From: Pontibacter aquaedesilientis
GTDB lineage: Bacteria; Bacteroidota; Bacteroidia; Cytophagales; Hymenobacteraceae
Assembly: GCF_014773225.1 (NCBI RefSeq)
Contig: NZ_JACXAJ010000001.1
Location: 558,001 to 622,000, forward strand
Length of the DNA stretch: 64,000 nt
Direction: 5' to 3'
In this document: piece after piece, positions 54,320 through 62,368 of the stretch
Layout of the letters: each line of letters begins with the position of its first letter
Numbering within the stretch: the stretch's first letter is position 1
The notes under the pieces: model-generated
The model's database searches: none
What the model was told of the DNA's origin: nothing
What the model saw: the letters and a program-made list of their open reading frames with translations, nothing else
Translations under genes and position numbers: made by a program

Positions 54320-54406
54320 ATGATTCAGAATCTTCATACAGCATGGTGGTGGCACGTTACGCAAAGTACCGTGAACAGCCTTGCTATATATTTGAAGAAA
54401 AACTAA
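54320..54406 (+). CDS. trpL: Tryptophan operon leader peptide
   Basis: A 28-codon open frame, MIQNLHTAWWWHVTQS... ending IYLKKN and TAA, with three consecutive Trp codons at 54344-54352. It lies between a consensus promoter and a strong terminator upstream of trpE. Its role is to report charged tRNA-Trp to the attenuator, with no protein function expected. Confidence 0.92.
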   Translation: MIQNLHTAWWWHVTQSTVNSLAIYLKKN

Positions 54407-54471
54407 GATATAGCACACAACCAAAGGTATAAAAGCCTGCTGTTCACTTGAATGGCAGGCTTTTTTGTTTT
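54353..54471 (+). promoter_or_regulatory. trp transcription attenuator
   Basis: Segment 1 (54353-54360, CACGTTAC), directly after the Trp codons, can pair with segment 2 (54366-54373, GTACCGTG) with one mismatch. Segment 2 continues as GTGAACAGC (54371-54379), which is perfectly complementary over 9 bp to GCTGTTCAC (54439-54447), the upper half of the terminator's 5' arm (segment 3). Segments 3 and 4 (54432-54463) form the terminator AAAGCCTGC ... GCAGGCTTTTTT. A ribosome stalled at Trp codons would cover segment 1 and free 2 to pair with 3, letting transcription continue. Confidence 0.87.
54431..54471 (+). terminator. Attenuator terminator of the trp leader
   Basis: A stem of about 15 bp (AAAGCCTGCTGTTCA with TGAATGGCAGGCTTT, two G-U pairs) is followed by TTTTTTGTTTTT, 18 nt before the trpE start. 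Confidence 0.92.
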
Positions 54472-54488
54472 TAATCCAGCACGAAGCG

Positions 54489-55898
54489 ATGAACAAGTAT
54501 AAAATCAACACCACCTTTAAGGCCCTTTTGGCTGACACGCTCACTCCGGTGAGTGTATACCTGAAACTGCGTGACCGGTACCCGAACAGCATCCTGTTGG
54601 AGAGCTCTGACTACCATGGGGCCGAGAACAGCTTTTCGTACATCTGCTGCAGCCCGATGGCCAGTATCAAGCTGGAGGACGAGAAACTGACAGAAGTGTT
54701 GCCGGATGGAAGCACCGTGAACACACCCATCACCAAGGAGTCTGATGTGCCTGCTTTGCTTTCCGGTTTTGCAGGTCGCTTCGAAACAGAGGAAAACAGG
54801 TTCAACTTTATCAGCAATGGTTTGTTTGGTTACATGAACTACGATGCTGTGCGATATTACGAGGACATGGAGTTGACCTTGCGCCCCGACAGGCTGCGAA
54901 TCCCGGATCTGTACTATGCCGTGTACCGCTATGTCATCGCGATCAACCATTTCACCAACGAAGCCTATATTTTTTCACATACCTATCAAGCAGAGGCAGA
55001 CAATGGTATAGCGCAGTTGGAGGCTCTGCTCAACAGCCGCAACATTCCGAGCTATACCTTCAGGACGACAGGAGAAGAGTCCTACAACATCAATCGCGAG
55101 GGTTTTCTGCAGAATATTAAGCGGGCGAAGGAGCACTGTTTCAGGGGCGATGTGTTCCAGCTTGTGCTCTCCCGACGTTTTGATCAGGCTTTTCAGGGGG
55201 ATGAGTTTAATGTGTACCGTGCCCTGCGTTCCGTAAACCCATCGCCCTACCTGTTCTATTTCGATTATGGCAGCTTTAAGATTTTTGGCTCTTCACCGGA
55301 GGCACAGCTGGTCATAAAGGACAAGAAGGCAAGCATTTTTCCGATTGCGGGCACTTTCCGTAGAACCGGCGACGACGCTGCCGATGCGGCCTTGGCCGAG
55401 AAGCTCCTGGCCGACCCGAAAGAGAACGCTGAGCACGTCATGCTGGTAGACCTGGCCCGAAATGACCTGAGTCGGAACGGCCACAGTGTGAAGGTGGAGA
55501 CTTTCCGGGAGATACAGTTTTACTCGCACGTCATCCACCTGGTATCCAAAGTATCAGGCACTTTGCACCGACAGGAGGATTCGCTACAGATGGTGGCCAG
55601 CACTTTTCCGGCAGGCACTTTGTCGGGTGCTCCCAAATACAAAGCCATGCAGCTGATTGACCGTTACGAAACAACGAACCGCGCCTTTTACGGTGGCTGC
55701 ATTGGTTTTATGGACTTCAACGGGAACTTCAACAGCGCCATCATGATCCGCTCCTTTCTGAGCAAGGACTACAAACTGTACTACCAGGCTGGGGCAGGTA
55801 TAGTAGCGGCCTCTGACCCGGAGAGTGAGCTGCAGGAAGTCGACAACAAACTTATGGCGCTACGAAAAGCCCTCACTTTAGCACAGGAGATCAACTAA
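54489..55898 (+). CDS. trpE: Anthranilate synthase component I
   Basis: Converts chorismate and ammonia to anthranilate. The 469-residue protein carries the N-terminal feedback motif SILLESSDYHGAENSFSYIC (LLES binds tryptophan) and the chorismate-binding core PIAGTFRRTGDDAADAALAEKLLADPKENAEHVMLVDLARNDLSR, FPAGTLSGAPKYKAMQLI and FYGGCIGFMDFNGNFNSAIMIRS. The start is ATG 54489, because the upstream TTG at 54465 lies inside the attenuator. trpG starts 1 nt after its stop. Confidence 0.95.
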   Translation: MNKYKINTTFKALLADTLTPVSVYLKLRDRYPNSILLESSDYHGAENSFSYICCSPMASIKLEDEKLTEVLPDGSTVNTPITKESDVPALLSGFAGRFETEENRFNFISNGLFGYMNYDAVRYYEDMELTLRPDRLRIPDLYYAVYRYVIAINHFTNEAYIFSHTYQAEADNGIAQLEALLNSRNIPSYTFRTTGEESYNINREGFLQNIKRAKEHCFRGDVFQLVLSRRFDQAFQGDEFNVYRALRSVNPSPYLFYFDYGSFKIFGSSPEAQLVIKDKKASIFPIAGTFRRTGDDAADAALAEKLLADPKENAEHVMLVDLARNDLSRNGHSVKVETFREIQFYSHVIHLVSKVSGTLHRQEDSLQMVASTFPAGTLSGAPKYKAMQLIDRYETTNRAFYGGCIGFMDFNGNFNSAIMIRSFLSKDYKLYYQAGAGIVAASDPESELQEVDNKLMALRKALTLAQEIN

Positions 55899-55899
55899 C

Positions 55900-56463
55900 A
55901 TGGAAGTACTGGTAATAGACAATTACGATTCGTTCACCTACAATTTGGTGCACCTGCTGCAGGAGCTGCAGGCAGAGGTAACGATTCGGCGCAACGACAA
56001 AACAAGCCTGGAAGAGGTGTCGCGGTTCAGGAAGATCCTGCTTTCGCCCGGACCAGGTATACCGGATGAAGCCGGTTTGCTGAAAACCATTATCCAGGAA
56101 TTTGGTGCTGAGAAAAGTCTCTTTGGGGTGTGCCTCGGTCATCAGGCAATAGGAGAGGTATACGGGGGCAAACTACTCAACAGCAAGGAGGTATGGCACG
56201 GCGTGGCCACCCCTGTTCGCGTAACCTGCTCAGAAGAGCCGCTCTTCCATAACCTGCCGCAACAGTTCAGCACAGGCCGCTACCACTCCTGGTTGGTGGA
56301 GCAACATTTACCCGATTGCCTGGTGCCGACCGCAGTAGACGACAAGGGCAACATCATGGCATTGCGGCATCGGGAGTTTGATGTGCGCGGGGTGCAGTTT
56401 CACCCGGAGTCTGTGCTCACCGAGTATGGCAGGGAAATGCTGGAAAACTGGCTGAAAAATTAG
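55900..56463 (+). CDS. trpG: Anthranilate synthase component II (glutamine amidotransferase)
   Basis: Supplies ammonia from glutamine to TrpE. The 187-residue class I amidotransferase starts MEVLVIDNYDSFTYNLVHLLQEL. The catalytic Cys is in FGVCLGHQAIGEVYGG, and the His/Glu pair in GVQFHPESVLTEYGREML. It may also serve aminodeoxychorismate synthase (PabA), as in many bacteria with one such subunit. The position directly after trpE supports trpG. Confidence 0.95.
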   Translation: MEVLVIDNYDSFTYNLVHLLQELQAEVTIRRNDKTSLEEVSRFRKILLSPGPGIPDEAGLLKTIIQEFGAEKSLFGVCLGHQAIGEVYGGKLLNSKEVWHGVATPVRVTCSEEPLFHNLPQQFSTGRYHSWLVEQHLPDCLVPTAVDDKGNIMALRHREFDVRGVQFHPESVLTEYGREMLENWLKN

Positions 56464-56550
56464 ATGCTGGAGAAGAGACAATAGATTTTAGACTCTCCGA
56501 CTGTTTAAAATTCCCAGGTATACCTGCTATTATCTGAATTTAAGATCTGA
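56462..56550. repeat. trpG-trpD gap with degenerate TCTA/TAGA repeats and a 12-bp palindrome
   Basis: The gap holds ATAGATTTTAGACTC, a TTTAAGATCTG stretch and, at 56515-56526, the perfect palindrome CAGGTATACCTG, which joins both orientations of the window-wide AGGTATA word. Confidence 0.55.
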
Positions 56551-56553
56551 ACC

Positions 56554-57564
56554 ATGAAAGAAATACTGAATCACTTATTTGAACATAAAACATTAAGCCG
56601 TGAACAGGCGCGGGAAGTGCTGGTCAACATTACGGCGGGCAGGTATAACCTGAGCCAGATTTCCAGTTTCCTGACGGTATACATGATGCGCAGCATCACG
56701 GTTGAGGAGCTGGAAGGCTTCCGGAATGCCCTGCTCGACCAATGCCAGCGGGTTGACCTGCAAGCCTTCGACCCGATTGACCTTTGCGGCACGGGAGGCG
56801 ACGGCAAGGATACCTTTAACATCTCGACCCTATCTTCCTTTGTCGTAGCGGCCAACGGTATACCTGTCGCTAAACACGGCAACTATGGTGTGTCTTCTTC
56901 CTGTGGCTCTTCCAATGTGCTGGAGGCGCTGGGGATCCGGTTTACCACAGACAGCAGCAAGCTGGAACGGAGCATGGAACAGTATAACATTTGCTTTCTG
57001 CACGCCCCGCTGTTTCACCCGGCCATGAAAAGTGTGGCGCCTATCCGCAAAGACCTGGGCGTGAAAACGTTTTTTAACATGCTCGGTCCGATGGTGAATC
57101 CCGCTTTCCCGAAAAAGCAGCTGGTTGGAGTGTTCAGCCTGGAACTGGCCCGTATGTATGGCTACCTCTACCAGCAACAACCCGATGTCAGGTATAGCAT
57201 ACTCCATACCCTGGACGGTTACGATGAAATCTCGCTTACCAGTCCCTTCAAAGTGATTGCCGATAGCAGCGAGCAACTCTTGGATGCTGCCGATCTGGGC
57301 CTTTCCCAATTGCGGCATGAACAAATTAAGGGTGGCGAAGGTATAGCCGATTCCGCCGAGATTTTTGTGCGGGTACTCCAGGGCAAAGGCACGCAGGCGC
57401 AGACCGAGGTAGTGTCTGCCAACGCAGGCATGGCCATTAACTGCGCCCGTCCTGAGGTGGCTATACCTGAGGCGGTGCAAATGGCGAAAGAAACGCTTCA
57501 ATCCGGGAGAGCTTATACCTTATTTAACAAGTTGATACAAGATGAAAAGCTGGTAAAAGCTTAA
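56554..57564 (+). CDS. trpD: Anthranilate phosphoribosyltransferase
   Basis: Joins anthranilate and PRPP. The 336-residue protein shows DLCGTGGDGKDTFNISTLSSFVVA, the substrate site VAKHGNYGVSSSCGSSNVLEALG, and FFNMLGPMVNPAFPKKQLVGVFS. The helical N-domain (KTLSREQAREVLVNITAGRYNLSQISSFL) is complete. It is a single-function TrpD, not fused to TrpG. Confidence 0.95.
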   Translation: MKEILNHLFEHKTLSREQAREVLVNITAGRYNLSQISSFLTVYMMRSITVEELEGFRNALLDQCQRVDLQAFDPIDLCGTGGDGKDTFNISTLSSFVVAANGIPVAKHGNYGVSSSCGSSNVLEALGIRFTTDSSKLERSMEQYNICFLHAPLFHPAMKSVAPIRKDLGVKTFFNMLGPMVNPAFPKKQLVGVFSLELARMYGYLYQQQPDVRYSILHTLDGYDEISLTSPFKVIADSSEQLLDAADLGLSQLRHEQIKGGEGIADSAEIFVRVLQGKGTQAQTEVVSANAGMAINCARPEVAIPEAVQMAKETLQSGRAYTLFNKLIQDEKLVKA

Positions 57565-57601
57565 ACAATATAAAGCCTACTTAACGCAAAATATAAAGAC
57601 C

Positions 57602-58423
57602 ATGACGATACTCGACGAAATCATTGCCCATAAATACAAAGAAGTAGCAGAGCGCAAAGCCCTTTATCCGGTTAAGCTGCTTGAAAAAAGCCTGTACTTT
57701 GATACGCCTTGCCTGTCGCTGGAGCGCTACCTGCTGCGGCCGGACAAGAGCGGCATCATTGCGGAGATCAAACGGAAATCTCCTTCCAAGGGCGATATTA
57801 ACCCGTATGTGTCGGTAGAGCGCACCTCGATTGGTTACATGCAGGCGGGCGCTTCGGCACTCTCAATCCTCACGGACGGGCACTTTTTCGGGGGGAAGAA
57901 CGAAGACCTGATGACAGCCCGCAAGTACAACTACTGCCCGATTCTGCGCAAAGACTTTATGGTAGACGAATACCAGATCGTGGAGGCCAAGTCCATCGGT
58001 GCTGACGCTATTCTGCTGATTGCCGCCGCCCTCGAACCGGGTAGGCTGAAGCAGCTGGCTGCATTCGCTCGTTCGTTCGGGCTGGAAGTGCTCCTCGAAG
58101 TGCACAACCTGGAAGAACTGCAGCAGACGCTCTGCGAAGACGTGACCGTCGTGGGCGTCAACAACCGCAACCTGCAGACTTTCCAAACGGATGTGGCCCT
58201 GTCCTTCGACTTGGCCAGGCATATACCCGAAGGGATAACCAAGGTATCGGAAAGTGGACTGCGCCATCCGCAAACACTGTTGGAGTTGCAGGAAGCCGGG
58301 TATAACGGCTTTTTGATTGGTGAGAGTTTTATGGAGGATGGCCGACCGGAGCGTGCTGCCACGGAGTTTATTCGCGAGCTGCGTCAATTACAGGAGCAGA
58401 AAAGCCAAACGGTTTCATATTAA
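57602..58423 (+). CDS. trpC: Indole-3-glycerol phosphate synthase
   Basis: Closes the indole ring from CdRP. The 273-residue TIM barrel shows GIIAEIKRKSPSKGDINP, LSILTDGHFFGGKNEDL, ILRKDFMVDEYQIVEAKSIGADAILLIAA, EVLLEVHNLEEL and VGVNNRNLQTFQTD, all with the catalytic Lys and Glu residues in place. It is a separate gene from trpF, which starts 55 nt later. Confidence 0.95.
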   Translation: MTILDEIIAHKYKEVAERKALYPVKLLEKSLYFDTPCLSLERYLLRPDKSGIIAEIKRKSPSKGDINPYVSVERTSIGYMQAGASALSILTDGHFFGGKNEDLMTARKYNYCPILRKDFMVDEYQIVEAKSIGADAILLIAAALEPGRLKQLAAFARSFGLEVLLEVHNLEELQQTLCEDVTVVGVNNRNLQTFQTDVALSFDLARHIPEGITKVSESGLRHPQTLLELQEAGYNGFLIGESFMEDGRPERAATEFIRELRQLQEQKSQTVSY

Positions 58424-58478
58424 GCTCGGGTTCCTTTCTTCCAGCGTGGTTATTCATTATTTCGAAGCACAACAATAT

Positions 58479-59111
58479 ATGAAACTGAAAGTTTGTGGTA
58501 TGCGGGAGCCAGCGAATATCCTGCAGTTGGCGGCGCTGCAGCCAGATTACATGGGTTTTATCTTTTATGAGGGCTCTAAGCGCTATTGCGAGGGGCACAT
58601 TCGCCCGGAAATGCTTGCTGAAATACCTGCAGGTATACAAAAGGTTGGAGTGTTTGTAAATGAAAGCACTGAGGTTATCCTAGAAACTGTTCAGGCATAT
58701 AAGCTTGACCTGATTCAGCTTCACGGCCGCGAAACGCCTGGCCAGTGTCGTGATCTGAAAGAAGCGGGTATGACCATTATCAAAGCCTTTTCAGTGGACG
58801 ATCATTTTGCCTTTGAAAACACACTGCTTTACGAAAGGTATTGCGACTTTTTTCTGTTCGACACGCGCGGCAACAACTATGGCGGCAATGGCACTGCCTT
58901 CGATTGGGAAATACTGAAAGGCTACTTATCAGATGTACCTTATTTCCTGAGCGGCGGCCTGAGCCTGGAGAACCTGCAAAGCAAAGAGTTTGAGAAGCTT
59001 CGTCCCAAACCCCACGCTATAGATGTAAACAGCGGTTTTGAACTAGAGCCGGGATTAAAGGATGTGGAGAAGGTCAAAGAACTGATCAAATTGATGAAAG
59101 AAAAGAATTGA
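58479..59111 (+). CDS. trpF: Phosphoribosylanthranilate isomerase
   Basis: Amadori rearrangement of PRA to CdRP. The start is ATG 58479 (MKLKVCGMRE), the true N-terminus; the longer frame from 58317 overlaps trpC and has no family support. The catalytic Cys is C6 (KVCGM) and the catalytic Asp is D128 (FLFDTRG), with the phosphate site YFLSGGLSLENL and IDVNSGFELEPGLKD. The 210-residue length is normal. A paralog without these residues lies at 33554-34177. Confidence 0.94.
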   Translation: MKLKVCGMREPANILQLAALQPDYMGFIFYEGSKRYCEGHIRPEMLAEIPAGIQKVGVFVNESTEVILETVQAYKLDLIQLHGRETPGQCRDLKEAGMTIIKAFSVDDHFAFENTLLYERYCDFFLFDTRGNNYGGNGTAFDWEILKGYLSDVPYFLSGGLSLENLQSKEFEKLRPKPHAIDVNSGFELEPGLKDVEKVKELIKLMKEKN

Positions 59112-59117
59112 ATAAAC

Positions 59118-59184
59118 TGTCATCTCGAGGTTTGGAGAGATCTGGATTTGATAGTATCAGACACTCATTGTATTCGAAATGACA
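59118..59184. repeat. REP-like imperfect palindrome in the trpF-trpB gap
   Basis: TGTCATCTCGA at the left and TTCGAAATGACA at the right are inverted copies with a short indel, enclosing GGTTTGGAGAGATCTGGATTTG. This form (TGTCATNTCGA ... TCGAAATGACA with GAGAGATCT inside) resembles the extragenic repeats common in Bacteroidota genomes. Confidence 0.6.
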
Positions 59185-59197
59185 TAAAGGAACAAAA

Positions 59198-60388
59198 ATG
59201 AATTACAACGTTGACGATAACGGGTTTTATGGCAGATTCGGTGGGGCCTATGTCCCCGAAATGCTATACCCAAACGTGGAGGAACTTCGCCAGAATTACC
59301 TGAAAATCATGGCAGAGCCAGATTTTCAGGAAGAATTGCAGGCCTTGCTACGGGACTATGTGGGGCGGCCAACGCCACTCTACTTTGCAAAACGCCTTTC
59401 CGAAAAGTATAACACCAATATCTACCTGAAGCGGGAGGACCTGAACCATACCGGCGCTCATAAGATAAACAACACGGTGGGGCAGGTGCTGCTGGCAAAG
59501 CGCCTGGGCAAGACGCGCATTATTGCAGAGACGGGAGCGGGTCAGCATGGCGTGGCCACAGCTACAGTTTGTGCACTTATGAACCTGGAGTGTATTGTGT
59601 ACATGGGCGAAGTAGACATTGAACGACAGGCACCTAATGTTGCCAGAATGAAAATGTTAGGTGCTACCGTAGTGCCGGCCATCAGTGGTAGCCGCACCCT
59701 CAAAGACGCCACCAATGAGGCCATCCGCGACTGGATCAACAACCCGGAAGACACCTATTACATCATTGGCTCGGTGGTGGGGCCACATCCATACCCAGAC
59801 ATGGTAACGCGTTTCCAGGCGGTTATATCGGAAGAGATAAAGGCACAGCTGCTGGAGAAAACCGGCCGCGAGAACCCGGACTATGTGGTGGCCTGCGTAG
59901 GCGGTGGCAGCAACGCCGCCGGTGCCTTCTATCATTTTCTGAATACCCCGGAGGTGAAACTCGTTGCCGTAGAAGCCGCGGGCTTAGGTATAGACTCCGG
60001 TGAGTCTGCCGCCACCTCGGTGCTTGGCCGCGAGGGGATCATCCACGGTAGCCGTACCTTGCTCATGCAGACAGAAGATGGACAGGTGACGGAGCCTTAC
60101 TCTATTTCCGCCGGACTCGACTACCCGGGTGTTGGGCCTTTGCACGCGCACCTGCACCAATCCGGCCGGGCCATTTTCGAAAGCATCACCGACGAAGAAG
60201 CCCTGCAGGCCGTACTGGAACTCACCCGCCTGGAAGGCATTATACCTGCCCTGGAAACGGCCCACGCCTTGGCCGCACTCGGCAACATAGGAGCGAAGCC
60301 GGATGATGTAGTGGTGGTAAACCTTTCTGGTCGTGGCGATAAAGATTTGACAACCTACTTAGACAGATTCCAACTCGATGGCAAATAG
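59198..60388 (+). CDS. trpB: Tryptophan synthase beta chain
   Basis: Joins indole and serine with PLP. The 396-residue protein shows [24 protein letters not shown], the PLP lysine in [52 protein letters not shown] and [18 protein letters not shown]. Its stop overlaps the trpA start by 11 nt, as expected for partners of one complex. The upstream gap carries the REP-like element. Confidence 0.97.
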   Translation: MNYNVDDNGFYGRFGGAYVPEMLYPNVEELRQNYLKIMAEPDFQEELQALLRDYVGRPTPLYFAKRLSEKYNTNIYLKREDLNHTGAHKINNTVGQVLLAKRLGKTRIIAETGAGQHGVATATVCALMNLECIVYMGEVDIERQAPNVARMKMLGATVVPAISGSRTLKDATNEAIRDWINNPEDTYYIIGSVVGPHPYPDMVTRFQAVISEEIKAQLLEKTGRENPDYVVACVGGGSNAAGAFYHFLNTPEVKLVAVEAAGLGIDSGESAATSVLGREGIIHGSRTLLMQTEDGQVTEPYSISAGLDYPGVGPLHAHLHQSGRAIFESITDEEALQAVLELTRLEGIIPALETAHALAALGNIGAKPDDVVVVNLSGRGDKDLTTYLDRFQLDGK

Positions 60389-61166
60389 AATTCAAAACCT
60401 GTTCGGGCAGCAGCAGACAGGACTACTCTCGGTGTACTTCACAGCCGGCTACCCTAGCCTGGAAGATACGGTGCCCATCATACTGGAGTTGGAGAAAAAC
60501 GGCGTGGACCTGATCGAGGTGGGCATGCCTTTCTCCGATCCGCTGGCAGACGGCCCCACCATACAGCAGAGCAGTGAGGTGGCTATACGCAATGGCATGA
60601 CGATTCCTAAATTGTTTGAGCAATTGAAAGACATCCGGCAGCATACGCAGATCCCGCTGGTGCTCATGGGCTATCTCAACCCTGTCATGCAATATGGGGT
60701 GGAGCGTTTCCTGAAGAAGGCCAGTGAGATAGGGATAGATGGGATCATCCTCCCGGATCTGCCGCTCTCGGATTATGTGCGGGAATACAAACCGCTGTTC
60801 GAGGTCAATGGTTTGAGCAATATATTCCTGGTAACTCCTCAGACACCGGAGCAGCGCATCCGTGAAATAGACGAGCATTCCAACGGCTTCATCTATATGG
60901 TGTCATCGGCTTCGGTGACAGGCAGTACCGGCAACAAGGGAGTTGCCAATACAGCGTATTTCCAACGTGTGGCAGGTATGGCCTTGAAGAATCCGGGCAT
61001 TATCGGCTTTGGAATTCACGACTGCGAGACTTTCACGCAGGCCTGTAGCCACGCAAGCGGCGCCATTATCGGCAGCGCCTTTATCAAAGCACTTGGTAAA
61101 GCGGGCGATTTAGCTGAAAACATCAGCACTTTTATTCAAAGCATCAGAAAGAAACAAAACGCATGA
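60378..61166 (+). CDS. trpA: Tryptophan synthase alpha chain
   Basis: Cleaves indole-glycerol phosphate to indole and channels it to TrpB. The 262-residue TIM barrel shows [12 protein letters not shown], the catalytic Glu in [22 protein letters not shown] and Asp in [15 protein letters not shown], then [15 protein letters not shown] and [10 protein letters not shown]. It overlaps trpB (11 nt) and the DAHP synthase gene (4 nt). Confidence 0.96.
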   Translation: MANRIQNLFGQQQTGLLSVYFTAGYPSLEDTVPIILELEKNGVDLIEVGMPFSDPLADGPTIQQSSEVAIRNGMTIPKLFEQLKDIRQHTQIPLVLMGYLNPVMQYGVERFLKKASEIGIDGIILPDLPLSDYVREYKPLFEVNGLSNIFLVTPQTPEQRIREIDEHSNGFIYMVSSASVTGSTGNKGVANTAYFQRVAGMALKNPGIIGFGIHDCETFTQACSHASGAIIGSAFIKALGKAGDLAENISTFIQSIRKKQNA

Positions 61167-62173
61167 TCATACAATTGCAACAAGGTATACCTGCCACTGT
61201 GAAAGAGAATATTCTGCAGCAGGTTAAAAGTGTGGGTTTTAAAGCGAACGAGGTACAGACGCAGGAGGGGCACTACATCGTAGGCATCGGCAAGAAGGAT
61301 TTTGATATCCGGACGCTGGGCCAATTGCCGGGAGTGGCCGACATCCACCGCGTATCAGATGAATATAAGCTGATTTCGCGCAAGTGGAAGGTAAACCCAA
61401 CCCTGATCGATTTGGGTGATGGCGTACAGATCGGCGAGGGCACTTTCAGTATCATGGCTGGTCCGTGCTCTATCGAAAACGAAAAGCAGATAGAGCTCGT
61501 TGTGCAGCATCTTAAAGAGAACAACGTGAAAATCATGCGGGGCGGGGTGTTCAAACCGCGTAGCTCACCTTATGCATTCCGTGGACTGGGTTTGGAGGGC
61601 TTGCGCATGTTCCACCAGATCTGCCGGGAGAATGGTATCAAAATCATCACAGAGGTCATGCAGGTATCGCAGATCGAGGACATGTTGGATTTTGTGGATG
61701 TTTTCCAGGTAGGTGCCCGTAACAGCCAGAATTTCAACCTGCTCGATGCATTGGGCGAGGCGCAGAAACCTGTGCTGCTGAAACGAGGTATATCCGGCAC
61801 GATTGAGGAGCTGTTGCAGGCGGCGGAGTATATCTTCTCCAACGGAAACGAAAAGATCATGCTTTGTGAACGCGGTATCCGTTCATACGAAACTGCCTAT
61901 CGCAATGTGCTGGACCTAAATGCCATACCCGTACTCAAGGCCAAAACCCACCTGCCGGTTATCGTGGACCCGTCGCATGGTATTGGCCTGCGTGACCATG
62001 TAGAGCCTATGTCGCTGGCTGCGGTGATGGCCGGAGCCGATGGCGTGATCTATGAAACACACCAGAAGCCGGAAGAAGCATTCTCAGACGGACAGCAGAC
62101 CGTGAATTTCAAAGAGTCGGAGCGCCTGATCAAACGCATGCGCCAAGCCTTTGAATTAAGAGAGCGGTTTTAA
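61163..62173 (+). CDS. aroF: 3-Deoxy-7-phosphoheptulonate (DAHP) synthase, N-terminal ferredoxin-like type
   Basis: First step of the shikimate pathway, joining PEP and erythrose-4-phosphate. The 336-residue protein has an N-terminal ferredoxin-like regulatory domain (about 1-75) as in the Thermotoga-type family, then the barrel with SIMAGPCSIENEKQ, MRGGVFKPRSSPYAFRGLGLEG, DVFQVGARNSQNFNLLDALG and HLPVIVDPSHGIG. Placed last in the trp operon by a 4-nt overlap, it is under Trp attenuation. The N-domain may bind an aromatic amino acid, which I cannot identify. No chorismate mutase domain is present. Confidence 0.93.
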   Translation: MIIQLQQGIPATVKENILQQVKSVGFKANEVQTQEGHYIVGIGKKDFDIRTLGQLPGVADIHRVSDEYKLISRKWKVNPTLIDLGDGVQIGEGTFSIMAGPCSIENEKQIELVVQHLKENNVKIMRGGVFKPRSSPYAFRGLGLEGLRMFHQICRENGIKIITEVMQVSQIEDMLDFVDVFQVGARNSQNFNLLDALGEAQKPVLLKRGISGTIEELLQAAEYIFSNGNEKIMLCERGIRSYETAYRNVLDLNAIPVLKAKTHLPVIVDPSHGIGLRDHVEPMSLAAVMAGADGVIYETHQKPEEAFSDGQQTVNFKESERLIKRMRQAFELRERF

Positions 62174-62211
62174 TGTATAAGTCTCTGATATTCCTTAAGG
62201 TCAGTATACCT

Positions 62212-62248
62212 AAAAGCCTGTCTCTTGACCAGAGGCAGGCTTTTTCGA
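62212..62248 (+). terminator. Terminator of the trp operon
   Basis: AAAAGCCTGTCTCT pairs with AGAGGCAGGCTTTT (one G-U) around TGACC, then TTTTC. The outer stem is almost identical in sequence to the attenuator terminators at 54431 and 63889. Confidence 0.9.
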
Positions 62249-62368
62249 TATGCGGTTATTTACATAATTGGCTTTCCCGTAAGAGAGGTGACCAATCTTA
62301 CTTATGTTACCTATAAACCACACAAATTATCTGGCTGACTTACGTAACTACTTTCAAACTAACCTGAC

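Noticed and set aside
56830..57501. A 223-codon frame opposite trpD
   Set aside because: Antisense shadow of a gene with complete TrpD motifs.
58317..58478. Upstream extension of trpF into trpC
   Set aside because: The frame is open, but the extension aligns with nothing, whereas ATG 58479 gives the canonical MKLKVCGM start.
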